A stretch of DNA of 64,000 bases from Brevibacillus fluminis (GTDB lineage Bacteria > Bacillota > Bacilli > Brevibacillales > Brevibacillaceae). The notes under the pieces are model-generated. The model did no database searches. It worked only from the letters and a program-made list of their open reading frames with translations, and was not told where the DNA came from. Position numbers and translations under genes: made by a program. Shown here one piece after another: positions 57,688 to 64,000 of the stretch. Numbering within the stretch: position 1 is the first letter of the stretch; each line of letters starts with the position of its first letter. The stretch covers positions 186,001 to 250,000 of the forward strand of contig NZ_RHHQ01000003.1 in NCBI RefSeq assembly GCF_003710825.1. The letters run 5' to 3'.

Positions 57688-58086
57688 ATGGAAATGGAAA
57701 AATTCACAATTCAACAAATATCGACGATGACAGGACTTTCGGTGCATACACTGCGCTATTATGAGAAAATCGGGCTGCTTTCCGGAGTCGACCGCGACGC
57801 AAACGGCTATCGCCGGTATACGAAAGCCGACCTGTCCTGGCTGCAATTTATCATGCGGCTACGCGCAACAGGCATGCCGATCAGCGAGATGAAGGAGTTT
57901 TCCGACCTGCGTAGCCAAGGGGATCCAACGATCAGCGCACGGCGGGCGTTATTGGAGACACATCGCAAAAACGTCTTGAACCAAATCAGTGACTTGCAGG
58001 AAAACCTTGTGAGCATTGAAGAGAAGATCGTCTATTACAAGGAGTTGGAGGGAGTGCCTCAGCAATCAACGAGTGGCAACCAGTAA
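57688..58086 (+). CDS. MerR-family transcriptional regulator
   Basis: A 132-aa regulator with the classical N-terminal HTH (TIQQISTMTGLSVHTLRYYEKIGLL, NGYRRYTKADLSWLQFIMRLRATGMPISEMKEF) and a C-terminal coiled coil. It belongs to the group that lacks metal-binding Cys residues (AdhR/YfmP-like), which sense aldehydes or other organics. It is divergent from the CMD gene and probably activates it. No ribosome site precedes the ATG, consistent with a leaderless transcript. Confidence 0.9.
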   Translation: MEMEKFTIQQISTMTGLSVHTLRYYEKIGLLSGVDRDANGYRRYTKADLSWLQFIMRLRATGMPISEMKEFSDLRSQGDPTISARRALLETHRKNVLNQISDLQENLVSIEEKIVYYKELEGVPQQSTSGNQ

Positions 58087-58129
58087 TACATAGTTCAAAA
58101 TTCTTCTAACGCAATAAACGGAGTGTGAA

Positions 58130-59836
58130 GTGGCAATGGCAGCAGGAACGATTGAAGCAAACAAAGAGATTTTGCAGAAGATTTTTTCCGAGGATTTTTG
58201 GTTTCTCATCCCGGAATATCAGCGGTCATATGTATGGCAAACGGACAATCTGACCGAGCTGGTCGATGACTTGTATTTCGCTTTTGAAAACAAGCCCGAG
58301 AATGATTATTTCCTCGGTTCATTGGTTTTGAAAAAACTGAAGGAAAGCTCGTTCCCCGAGTATGAAGTGCTGGATGGCCAGCAGCGGTTAACGACGTTTT
58401 TTCTCATGATGGCAGTCCTGAGGGATACCATCGACACCCCGCAATACAAGAGTACGCTCCAGAAAAAAATCTTTCAGGAAGAAAGCCCGCTCGAAAACAT
58501 TCCTTCCCGTACGAGACTGACCTATAAAATCCGGGACAGCGTGGAAGATTTCATCCAGCAATTCGTGATCAAACCGGAAGGCACAACCGATGCCGCTGCG
58601 CTGCAATCCCACTTGGAGAGCGACAACGTATCGATCGCCAATATGGCGAACGCGATTCTCGTTTTACGCGAGGAAATGCTGCAGATCAAACAAGCTCACG
58701 GCCTGGAAGAGTTCGTCAAATTCATCTTCAACAAAGCGCTGTTCATTTATGTGTCGACAGAAAATACGGAAGATGCGTTCCGCTTGTTCACCATTTTGAA
58801 TAATCGCGGAATTCCGCTGACGAACGCCGACATCCTGAAATCACAAAACATCGGCGTGCTGCCGACGGAAAAGGAAAAAAACAAGCACGCAAAAATTTGG
58901 GAAGAAATCGAAGGCAAGCACGGCGATGATTTCGATCGTTTCCTGCAATTCATCCGCACCATCCTCGTACAGGAAAAAGCCCGGGCGAACTTGCTGGAAG
59001 AGTTCAACGAGAAAATCTACCAAGTCAAGCCGCCTCAAACCCCTCGCCTCCAATTGGGCAAGGAGACTATCGATTTTATCCATCGGTATAATGAGATTTA
59101 TGAAGAGATCATCGAGCTGCAAAACGCCAATCTCAGTAACAGCTTCAAAAATTTGCTGACGATCATGAAAATCGGGTTGCGCTCGGAAGACTGGATTCCG
59201 CCGCTGATGCACTATTACGCCAAATTCGGCACGAAAGAGCTGGAGCACTTCCTGAAGAAACTAGAGTACAAGTTCACCGGCGACTGGGTTTGCGGGATCA
59301 CACCGACAATTCGCCAGGATGCGATGAACAGCATTTTGAAAATGATCGACCAAACCCCAGCGGACCAGCCCGACCAATTGCTGGCGAAAGACCAGCTCTT
59401 TGAGATCGACGTGGAAGAATTCGCCCGTACGATCGACGGAAACATTTACAAAAAGCAATATGCGCGGCACCTGCTGCTGAAGGTCGAGTATTTATCCGGC
59501 GACAATACCGTTCACTTGTCGAACTACCAATACATCACGGCTGAACATGTTTTGCCGCAAAACCCGCCGGATAACAGCCAGTGGACACGCGATTTCACTG
59601 AGGATGAACGGAACCAATGGGTGAACAAGATCGCCAATCTGGTTCTGATCAGCCAGAAGAAAAACAGCGCGCTAAGCAACCAAGATTTTGAGCAGAAGAA
59701 GAAAACCTATCTGTCAAAGCGGATCGATGCCTTCCACGCCAATAAAGTATTTATCGAGCAGCATACCAAATGGACCCCGATCGTTTTGCAAGACCGCCAA
59801 GTCCAATTGATTGCCTTGCTGGCAAAACCACAGTAA
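58130..59836 (+). CDS. DUF262-DUF1524 (GmrSD-like) protein, possible defence nuclease
   Basis: A 568-aa protein. The N-terminal DUF262 (ParB-like NTPase) domain has IPEYQRSYVW and the DGQQR motif at 82-86. The C-terminal DUF1524 domain has an HNH-type core (TAEHVLPQNPP, then NKIANLVLISQKKNSALSN). This fusion is the GmrSD type IV restriction family, which cleaves modified DNA such as glucosylated hydroxymethylcytosine. A GTG at 58130 with GGAG 6 nt upstream is used. It is a solitary gene with its own terminator and no partner methylase. Confidence 0.87.
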   Translation: MAMAAGTIEANKEILQKIFSEDFWFLIPEYQRSYVWQTDNLTELVDDLYFAFENKPENDYFLGSLVLKKLKESSFPEYEVLDGQQRLTTFFLMMAVLRDTIDTPQYKSTLQKKIFQEESPLENIPSRTRLTYKIRDSVEDFIQQFVIKPEGTTDAAALQSHLESDNVSIANMANAILVLREEMLQIKQAHGLEEFVKFIFNKALFIYVSTENTEDAFRLFTILNNRGIPLTNADILKSQNIGVLPTEKEKNKHAKIWEEIEGKHGDDFDRFLQFIRTILVQEKARANLLEEFNEKIYQVKPPQTPRLQLGKETIDFIHRYNEIYEEIIELQNANLSNSFKNLLTIMKIGLRSEDWIPPLMHYYAKFGTKELEHFLKKLEYKFTGDWVCGITPTIRQDAMNSILKMIDQTPADQPDQLLAKDQLFEIDVEEFARTIDGNIYKKQYARHLLLKVEYLSGDNTVHLSNYQYITAEHVLPQNPPDNSQWTRDFTEDERNQWVNKIANLVLISQKKNSALSNQDFEQKKKTYLSKRIDAFHANKVFIEQHTKWTPIVLQDRQVQLIALLAKPQ

Positions 59837-59842
59837 AATCCA

Positions 59843-59876
59843 AAAGGGAGCTGCACAAGCTGCTCCCCTTTTTTTC
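59843..59876 (+). terminator. Intrinsic terminator after the DUF262 gene
   Basis: Stem GGGAGC/GCTCCC with a 10-nt loop and a C-T-rich tail ending TTTTTTT on the plus strand. Confidence 0.8.
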
Positions 59877-60024
59877 TTATTCGTCCGGCCTCTATCCCCC
59901 TCGTTCCCTGTTCGACAGTGTACGACAGTTGTAAAAAAAGGATATCGACAACCTTTGCCGAAATAGTCCTTGATTCCTAATCCCTTATTCCTACATACTT
60001 TCCAGTCAGAGAGGAGAAGCAAGC

Positions 60025-60483
60025 GTGCAACAGCGTACGACAAGACCGACACCCACTCAACCCAACCGTTCCACCCCTCCCCAGGCCAATCGGGCACCAG
60101 GCAATCAGGCAAAGCCAACAAGCAATCCGCCAAACGGAACAGGCACGGCTAACGCTGTTGTTTGCCGTAAATGCAAGTCACCGCAAATCGTCGCCAACAA
60201 AAGAGGCTACAGCTTTGCCAACATGTTCAAAACCCTTGGCTGGATGGCATTGCTTCCTCTTTTGGTGCTGGTGATTGGTGTTTTTGGAACAACCTATTTG
60301 ATGTTCAATAGCGGTTCTTCCATTCATGAAGGTCTTATCGCATTCATCGCTATCATTTGCTGGATTTCGCTTAGTTTATCGTTGCCGGTAAGCATCCTTG
60401 TCGGGTTTGTCGGAAGAAATGAAATCGTCAACGGCTGTATGAACTGCGGCTTTAAGTGGACACCTGCTATGAAAAAGAAATAG
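60025..60483 (+). CDS. Membrane protein with split zinc-ribbon and Pro-rich N-terminus
   Basis: A 152-aa protein starting at a GTG after GAGGAGAAGCAAGC. Residues 1-43 are a disordered Pro/Gln/Thr-rich tail. CRKC (about 47-50) and CMNC (about 138-141) flank two transmembrane helices (about 71-95 and 104-128). The two CxxC pairs could form one zinc ribbon on the same side of the membrane. It stands alone. The function is unknown. Confidence 0.75.
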   Translation: MQQRTTRPTPTQPNRSTPPQANRAPGNQAKPTSNPPNGTGTANAVVCRKCKSPQIVANKRGYSFANMFKTLGWMALLPLLVLVIGVFGTTYLMFNSGSSIHEGLIAFIAIICWISLSLSLPVSILVGFVGRNEIVNGCMNCGFKWTPAMKKK

Positions 60484-60484
60484 A

Positions 60485-60521
60485 AATGAGGGGCTCTCTT
60501 TTTGATAGAAAGCCCCTCATT
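60485..60521. terminator. Hairpin between two convergent genes
   Basis: Perfect 11-bp stem AATGAGGGGCT/AGCCCCTCATT with a 15-nt loop. The T-tails are short, so termination is plausible in both directions but not strong. Confidence 0.65.
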
Positions 60522-60576
60522 CCTTTGCAAGTCCAATCCTGTCGCTGATTTCACAACCGCCCCACGAACTTACACG

Positions 60577-61260
60577 CTACTTCTTCTGCCGCCGATACAA
60601 ATCCATCGTTTTATAGCCTTCGCCCAAAACCGACTCCATTTCCGCCAAGCGCTTCTCTTGCGTCTCTTTTTTCTTGGCGCTAAACACATAACGTGCCCAG
60701 TCTTTTTGGTAGCCCGGCGTCAACCCGTTGTATTTGTCGAGTGTCTCCTTGTTCCGTTCCTGGAAAAATGCTTTTATATCTTCCACGTGCTCGATATAAT
60801 CATCCACACATTGACTCTTTGGCGCAGCAGTTGCTGCCTTTTTCGCTTTCTTTCCCTCTGCTTTCAGGCCGATGATGGTAAACACATCATTTAGACTCAC
60901 CATTTTGGCGAACTTTAAGATGCTGTCTTGAATATATCCGTCCTCATCGACAGGCACGCTTTGAAAGAAGCTGTCCCGCTCGATATATTGTTCGTATTGC
61001 GGATTGTTCTTTTTTGGATATGCAAAGTAGACGTATCCTTTTTCCGCCACAAGCTGTTTTTCGATGATCATCTGAATGTTGCTAGTGAATTCCTCTAGCT
61101 GGAAAACGAACAGCACGATCACGTCATACTTATCGTTAGTAATCGTAGTGTCGTACTCGATCTCGTCAAAGTCGGTAACATCGGCCGGTTTATTGAGAAT
61201 GAGCTTTGCCGGATGCTTGCGTAGATTCAGCTTGTCGACGATGGTCTTTTCCGAATTCAT
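60577..61260 (-). CDS. YdeI/OmpD-associated-like protein with N-terminal DUF3052-like domain
   Basis: A 227-aa protein. The C-terminal 70 residues match the YdeI/OmdA family (YNGLTPGYQKDWARYVFSAKKKETQEKRLAEMESVLGEG). The first 130 residues (LNKPADVTDFDEIEYD, YDVIVLFVFQLEEF, YVYFAYPKK) resemble a DUF3052-type fold. A Lys/Ala linker (KKAKKAATAAPK) joins them. The ATG follows AGGAGGACGTGGAGC. No catalytic residues are apparent. The cellular role is unknown. Confidence 0.75.
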   Translation of the reverse strand: MNSEKTIVDKLNLRKHPAKLILNKPADVTDFDEIEYDTTITNDKYDVIVLFVFQLEEFTSNIQMIIEKQLVAEKGYVYFAYPKKNNPQYEQYIERDSFFQSVPVDEDGYIQDSILKFAKMVSLNDVFTIIGLKAEGKKAKKAATAAPKSQCVDDYIEHVEDIKAFFQERNKETLDKYNGLTPGYQKDWARYVFSAKKKETQEKRLAEMESVLGEGYKTMDLYRRQKK

Positions 61261-61345
61261 GCTCCACGTCCTCCTCAGGTGTTCGTTGCGTTACCCCTAT
61301 CATATCCCACCCGAGGACTGCATGAAAGCAGCATGAAAAAGCTCT

Positions 61346-61525
61346 CTAAAATTGAATCTTTCCCACATAGGTGCAAATCCCGGTAATGACCGCCGCGATC
61401 AGGAAGATCGTGAAAAACCACTTGGTAAATCGAAGGCTCACCCAAGACCCTTCCCACCATGCCGTCCAATAAATAATTCCCCCGAGTAAAAGAACACTGA
61501 TAAACGCAATGAACGCGTTATACAT
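61346..61525 (-). CDS. Small two-helix membrane protein, 59 aa
   Basis: The ATG at 61525 follows GGGGA by 6 nt. The sequence begins MYNAFIAFISVLLLGGIIYW and has a second helix (FFTIFLIAAVITGICTYVG). A Trp-rich, charged loop (TAWWEGSWVSLRFTKW) lies between them. Signals of a real gene are the ribosome site and the helix-loop-helix design. An overlapping frame on the same strand also gives an ORF but has no such features. The function is unknown. Confidence 0.65.
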   Translation of the reverse strand: MYNAFIAFISVLLLGGIIYWTAWWEGSWVSLRFTKWFFTIFLIAAVITGICTYVGKIQF

Positions 61526-61659
61526 ATTTCATCCCCAAACCTCTCTATCGTTTTTCACACTGAGCTATGTTTTGCTGGTAAAAGAATAGCCCACTTTCTT
61601 TCTATTTTCTATCTCCATAAAGGGGGATTTTTGGACAGTGTTACTCATTACCCAAAAAG

Positions 61660-61682
61660 AAAAAGCCCCGTTAGCCACGGGG
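61660..61682 (-). terminator. Intrinsic terminator after the DUF1259 pair
   Basis: Stem CCCCG/CGGGG with a 7-nt loop and CTTTTTC on the minus strand, 33 nt after the stop. Confidence 0.7.
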
Positions 61683-61714
61683 AAGACCTTTTCTGTTAAT
61701 ATGATTCCTCATCA

Positions 61715-62137
61715 TTAGCCTAAAAAGGCAATCGAGCGTTTGACTTTCTTTGCAAATGCAACGGGATTATCGATCGACTCCCAGTGAATATACATCAGAC
61801 GTGGGTTCTCAAACAACCAGTGATTATGGACGGCTGTCACTTTGATCCCGTTCTTGCGGAGATTGGACAACAATCGATTCACTTGGTTCTGGAAGAGAGC
61901 CGTTTCCCCTAAACACAGTGCGCGGCCTTTACTGTCCAACGATTCAAATGAGAACAGCTGATAACGTACCAATGGAGATGTGGTACGTCTACCTAAAATC
62001 GCTGCATTAAACTTCCTGTTTCTACTAACAAAACAAACCGGACCTTTTGTAATTTCATGCTCGGTTCCACCTAAAATAGTTGAAAATTGGTTGCATAGTC
62101 TTCTAAATTGGGGACTTGCTTTCGCGTGTGCAGCCAT
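61715..62137 (-). CDS. DUF1259 (LppY/LpqO-like) protein, copy 1
   Basis: A 140-aa single-domain DUF1259 protein. The signature is GIKVTAVHNHWLFENPRLMYIHWESIDNP, with His residues (HNHW, IHW) that look like a metal site, and GRALCLGETALFQNQVNRLLSNLR. The family is known from secreted lipoproteins, but this copy has no signal peptide. It is 54 nt downstream of a close paralogue, and the two form an operon. The function is unknown. Confidence 0.85.
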   Translation of the reverse strand: MAAHAKASPQFRRLCNQFSTILGGTEHEITKGPVCFVSRNRKFNAAILGRRTTSPLVRYQLFSFESLDSKGRALCLGETALFQNQVNRLLSNLRKNGIKVTAVHNHWLFENPRLMYIHWESIDNPVAFAKKVKRSIAFLG

Positions 62138-62191
62138 ACAAAACCAGCCTTTCGTTATAAGATAATCATTCCGCTTTTTTGCTCTACTGCA

Positions 62192-62611
62192 TTAGCCCAG
62201 GAATGCAATCGATTCTTTGGTTTTTCTCGCAAACACAATCGGATTCTCAATGGCCTCCCAATGCAAGTATAGTAAGCGAGGATTTTCTTTGAGCCAGTGA
62301 TTATGAACCGCAGTTACTTTTATCCCCCGTTTGCGAAGATTCGACATCAAGCGATTCACTTGATTTTGATGGCAGGCAGTCTCCCCCAAACAAAGCGCCC
62401 GGCCAGACTTATCCAGAGATTCAAACGAAAACATTTGCATTTGAACCAAAGGAGAGTTCGTTTTTCTGCCCAGTATCGTCTCCTTTATGTTCTTCATTCG
62501 CATGACAAAACAGACCGGACCTTCATCAACCTCAGATTCCCCACCTAGGATTTTGCCAAATTGGGTACAAAGCCGTTTGAATCGCGGGCTTACCTTCACA
62601 TGTTCTGCCAT
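62192..62611 (-). CDS. DUF1259 (LppY/LpqO-like) protein, copy 2
   Basis: A 139-aa paralogue of the previous gene, co-linear over the whole length and with the same HNHW and LHWEA motifs. They begin MAEHVKVSPRFKRLC and MAAHAKASPQFRRLC, so the duplication is easy to see. The ATG follows AAAGGAGGATTTAT, the stronger ribosome site of the two. It is the first gene of the pair. No signal peptide is present. Confidence 0.87.
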   Translation of the reverse strand: MAEHVKVSPRFKRLCTQFGKILGGESEVDEGPVCFVMRMKNIKETILGRKTNSPLVQMQMFSFESLDKSGRALCLGETACHQNQVNRLMSNLRKRGIKVTAVHNHWLKENPRLLYLHWEAIENPIVFARKTKESIAFLG

Positions 62612-62892
62612 ATAAATCCTCCTTTGACCATATTCGGACTATCTTATGTTCAAAGAGGAGAAGGGTCTTGGACGAAACACCGATGATAGGAGAACAAAAA
62701 TGGAGTGTGGCTTTTCCGGTCGTTGTAGCTAAACAAAAGAAAAAACCGAGTGAAACTCAGGGCAACTGCCTGAGTCTCGTCGGCTTTGGAGTAAACTTAT
62801 ATGGAGACGATAGCATTCTATTCTCGCTAGGTACATTTACAGTATCCTAGGCTATAATCAAAGTAAGTCTTTAAATATAGGAGGATCGAGCA
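62612..62892. other. Intergenic region with a stable hairpin
   Basis: Between the DUF1259 pair and a 33-aa ORF. It contains a hairpin ACTCAGG-gcaactg-CCTGAGT (62755-62775) within outer CCGA/TCGG pairing. No U-tract follows, so it is not a standard terminator. A 60-codon frame from a TTG at 62668 has a GAGGAG site but an unconvincing product. Confidence 0.35.
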
Positions 62893-62994
62893 ATGGAAAT
62901 TCTTATGATTTCGGTGTTGGCAGGTTCCGCAGTTTTATTGACGGTTAGTGCTGTAATGAATCATCAGACACTAAAATTATTGAGAAAGAAATAA
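62893..62994 (+). CDS. Small single-helix membrane peptide, 33 aa
   Basis: The ATG follows AGGAGG by 8 nt. The peptide starts MEILMISVLAGSAVLLTVSA and ends with a basic tail LKLLRKK. A short transmembrane helix with a positive C-terminus resembles many tiny Bacillota membrane proteins and type I toxins. No antisense RNA or terminator is evident, so a toxin role is not claimed. Confidence 0.5.
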   Translation: MEILMISVLAGSAVLLTVSAVMNHQTLKLLRKK

Positions 62995-63071
62995 GAGCGG
63001 GGCTAAAAATAACATTAACCCTCAAAGCCTGGCTTTGTTTGCCAAGATTCAATCATTGCTACAATTTCATC

Positions 63072-63350
63072 TTAGTCACTTGTTTGAATAGAGTGAATGG
63101 GTTCATCCCATTGATAATCACGAACAATAACAAGCCTAAAGCTTCCCTCTGAACAAAAATCAGGATACCACCCTAAATCAACGATTATTCTTGAGCGCTT
63201 GTTTTCTACTTGCAATAAATCCTGTTTAAAGTTGAACCAAATTTCCTCATCATCTTCTTTAATCCTGTTCGGGTCAATTTCCGTAAAATCGTTTAATTTC
63301 ACGTTCCAACCTGAAGGAATCCGTAATGATTGTAATCGTGGATTGTTCAC
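63072..63350 (-). CDS. Small acidic protein of unknown function, possible immunity protein
   Basis: A 92-aa soluble protein, acidic and aromatic-rich (GWNVKLNDFTEIDPNR, EEIWFNFKQDLLQVE, VDLGWYPDF). The GTG start follows GGGGGAG. It lies 59 nt after another unknown soluble gene on the same strand. Size, acidity and pairing resemble immunity genes of polymorphic toxins, but no toxin gene is in view, so this is only a suggestion. Confidence 0.6.
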   Translation of the reverse strand: MNNPRLQSLRIPSGWNVKLNDFTEIDPNRIKEDDEEIWFNFKQDLLQVENKRSRIIVDLGWYPDFCSEGSFRLVIVRDYQWDEPIHSIQTSD

Positions 63351-63409
63351 TTATTGCTCCCCCGTGCTATCAAAATAAAATTCTCCATTTCTCTCCTTAC
63401 GTCTGTCTT

Positions 63410-64000
63410 CTAGCCCTGTTTAGACTGCCCAACCCAAATATCCCCGACCTTAATTTTATACAATTCATCCTTACCATAGCTCACCTCAACAGTCTCCGAT
63501 TTGTACGCTCTTCTCTTTAAAGTCTCAACCTGTTTTTCCGTCTTAAAGCCTAATTGAATGTCTTCTAGAATATCTGAAATCCAGTAGTTATCAGAGTCAA
63601 TATGAAGCTCCCATAAAAATTGCCCTAGGATTTCTTGATTACCCAGCGCTTTATATGGGAATTCCTTTACTTCGTTACTTTTATCGAACACATTATCGTA
63701 GTTATGCAAACAATCTCGAATCGCTACTACAATTTGAGAGTTGATGAAGTTTGGATGATAGAGCCAAATCTTGAGATAGAAAGGTTCATTTAGCCGGCTA
63801 AGTTCTCTATACCATGAATGATATACCTCAATCATGGATTCCAAGAGTAACCTAGAATACCAAAGGGGCGGATTGCGCCTGACAAGTCTATAAAACGGGT
63901 CAATCCATAGCTTTACATAATCTCTTTGATTATCTTTCAATTGGTCAATGTCTAAATGAAGAAAGCGTAATCTCCATTGATCGAGCTGTAAAAATATAAC
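63410..64000 (-). CDS. Unknown soluble protein, 5' end outside window
   Basis: The frame is open through the right edge: the 20 codons before the TTG at 63940 contain no stop (VIFLQLDQWRLRFLHLDIDQ), so the gene starts beyond the window. The visible 197 residues are aromatic-rich and contain no motif I recognise (FYRLVRRNPPLWYSRLLLESMIEVYHSW, WISDILEDIQLGFKTEKQVETLKRRAYKSETVEVSYG). It precedes the 92-aa gene and may form an operon with it. Confidence 0.65.
   Translation of the reverse strand, partial: VIFLQLDQWRLRFLHLDIDQLKDNQRDYVKLWIDPFYRLVRRNPPLWYSRLLLESMIEVYHSWYRELSRLNEPFYLKIWLYHPNFINSQIVVAIRDCLHNYDNVFDKSNEVKEFPYKALGNQEILGQFLWELHIDSDNYWISDILEDIQLGFKTEKQVETLKRRAYKSETVEVSYGKDELYKIKVGDIWVGQSKQG

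Noticed and set aside
61275..61469. 64-codon minus-strand ORF
   Set aside because: It overlaps, in another frame, a 59-codon ORF with a clear ribosome site and two membrane helices. The latter is preferred.
62668..62850. 60-codon ORF from a TTG with GAGGAG upstream
   Set aside because: The product looks random, it spans a hairpin, and it overlaps the promoter region of the DUF1259 pair.
1..64000. CRISPR arrays, prophage or intact insertion sequences
   Set aside because: No regularly spaced repeats, transposase, integrase or phage structural genes were found on either strand.

Overview
The window looks like a chromosomal segment of a spore-forming Bacillota of the Paenibacillaceae type (Brevibacillus or Aneurinibacillus-like). 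The reasons are strong AGGAGG-type ribosome sites, frequent TTG/GTG starts, many A/U-tailed intrinsic terminators, an RNase J, and a class IV polyhydroxyalkanoate synthase (PhaR + PhaC with PhaB, PhaP and PhaQ). The genus is an inference from gene content only. There are no rRNA genes, canonical tRNAs, CRISPR arrays, prophage or intact insertion sequences.

Layout. 1-2.1 kb: polar amino acid ABC importer (ATPase cut by the window edge). 2.2-10 kb: an RNA-repair/RNA-quality-control locus read leftward: two Y RNAs that mimic tRNA, a Ro60-like TROVE/VWA protein, an RlaP-type nucleotidyltransferase, an alpha-solenoid protein of unknown role and an RtcB ligase, with two overlapping WYL regulators divergent to it. 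10-12.3 kb: small ORF, RNase J, small ORF. 12.4-16.9 kb: succinate-semialdehyde dehydrogenase and Fe-alcohol dehydrogenase behind a clear sigma-54 promoter, with their probable sigma-54 activator. 17-21.7 kb: PHA cluster (phasin-like orf, phaRBC; phaQ-phaP-reductase), split by a 217-bp inverted-repeat element. 22-30 kb: unknown 602-aa protein, radical SAM/SPASM protein, TIM-barrel hydrolase, class III aminotransferase, Crp-like regulator, flavohaemoglobin with an FNR/CRP-like promoter, and a siderophore-binding protein remnant. 30.3-41.5 kb: an exopolysaccharide locus: three paralogous double-NodB deacetylases, UDP-sugar dehydrogenase, a PilZ-GT2 synthase, a GH/deacetylase-like membrane protein and a GH18-like protein. 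41.7-48.6 kb: DHA2 efflux pump, GAF-LuxR regulator, and an esterase/Baeyer-Villiger monooxygenase/SDR cassette with another SDR. 48.6-57 kb: ABC-F ATPase with a two-uORF attenuator leader, HpaB-type hydroxylase, two Crp-like regulators, and a SARP-like response regulator with a 7TM sensor kinase. 57-64 kb: MerR/carboxymuconolactone decarboxylase pair, DUF262-DUF1524 (GmrSD-like) protein, zinc-ribbon membrane protein, YdeI-like protein, two tandem DUF1259 proteins, small membrane peptides and two unknown genes, the last cut by the window edge.

The most notable systems are: (i) the Ro60/Y RNA/RlaP/RtcB operon, where one Y RNA folds as a circularly permuted tRNA and an extra alpha-solenoid gene is built into the operon; (ii) the deacetylase-rich, PilZ-linked exopolysaccharide locus; (iii) the ABC-F gene with a 47-codon leader ORF, a terminator and a second 25-codon ORF placed 6 nt before the gene; (iv) the PHA cluster beside a likely 4-hydroxybutyrate/1,4-diol oxidation operon. 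Alignments, structure predictions and database searches were not run. Motifs, hairpins and starts were read by eye, and functions come from family recognition.
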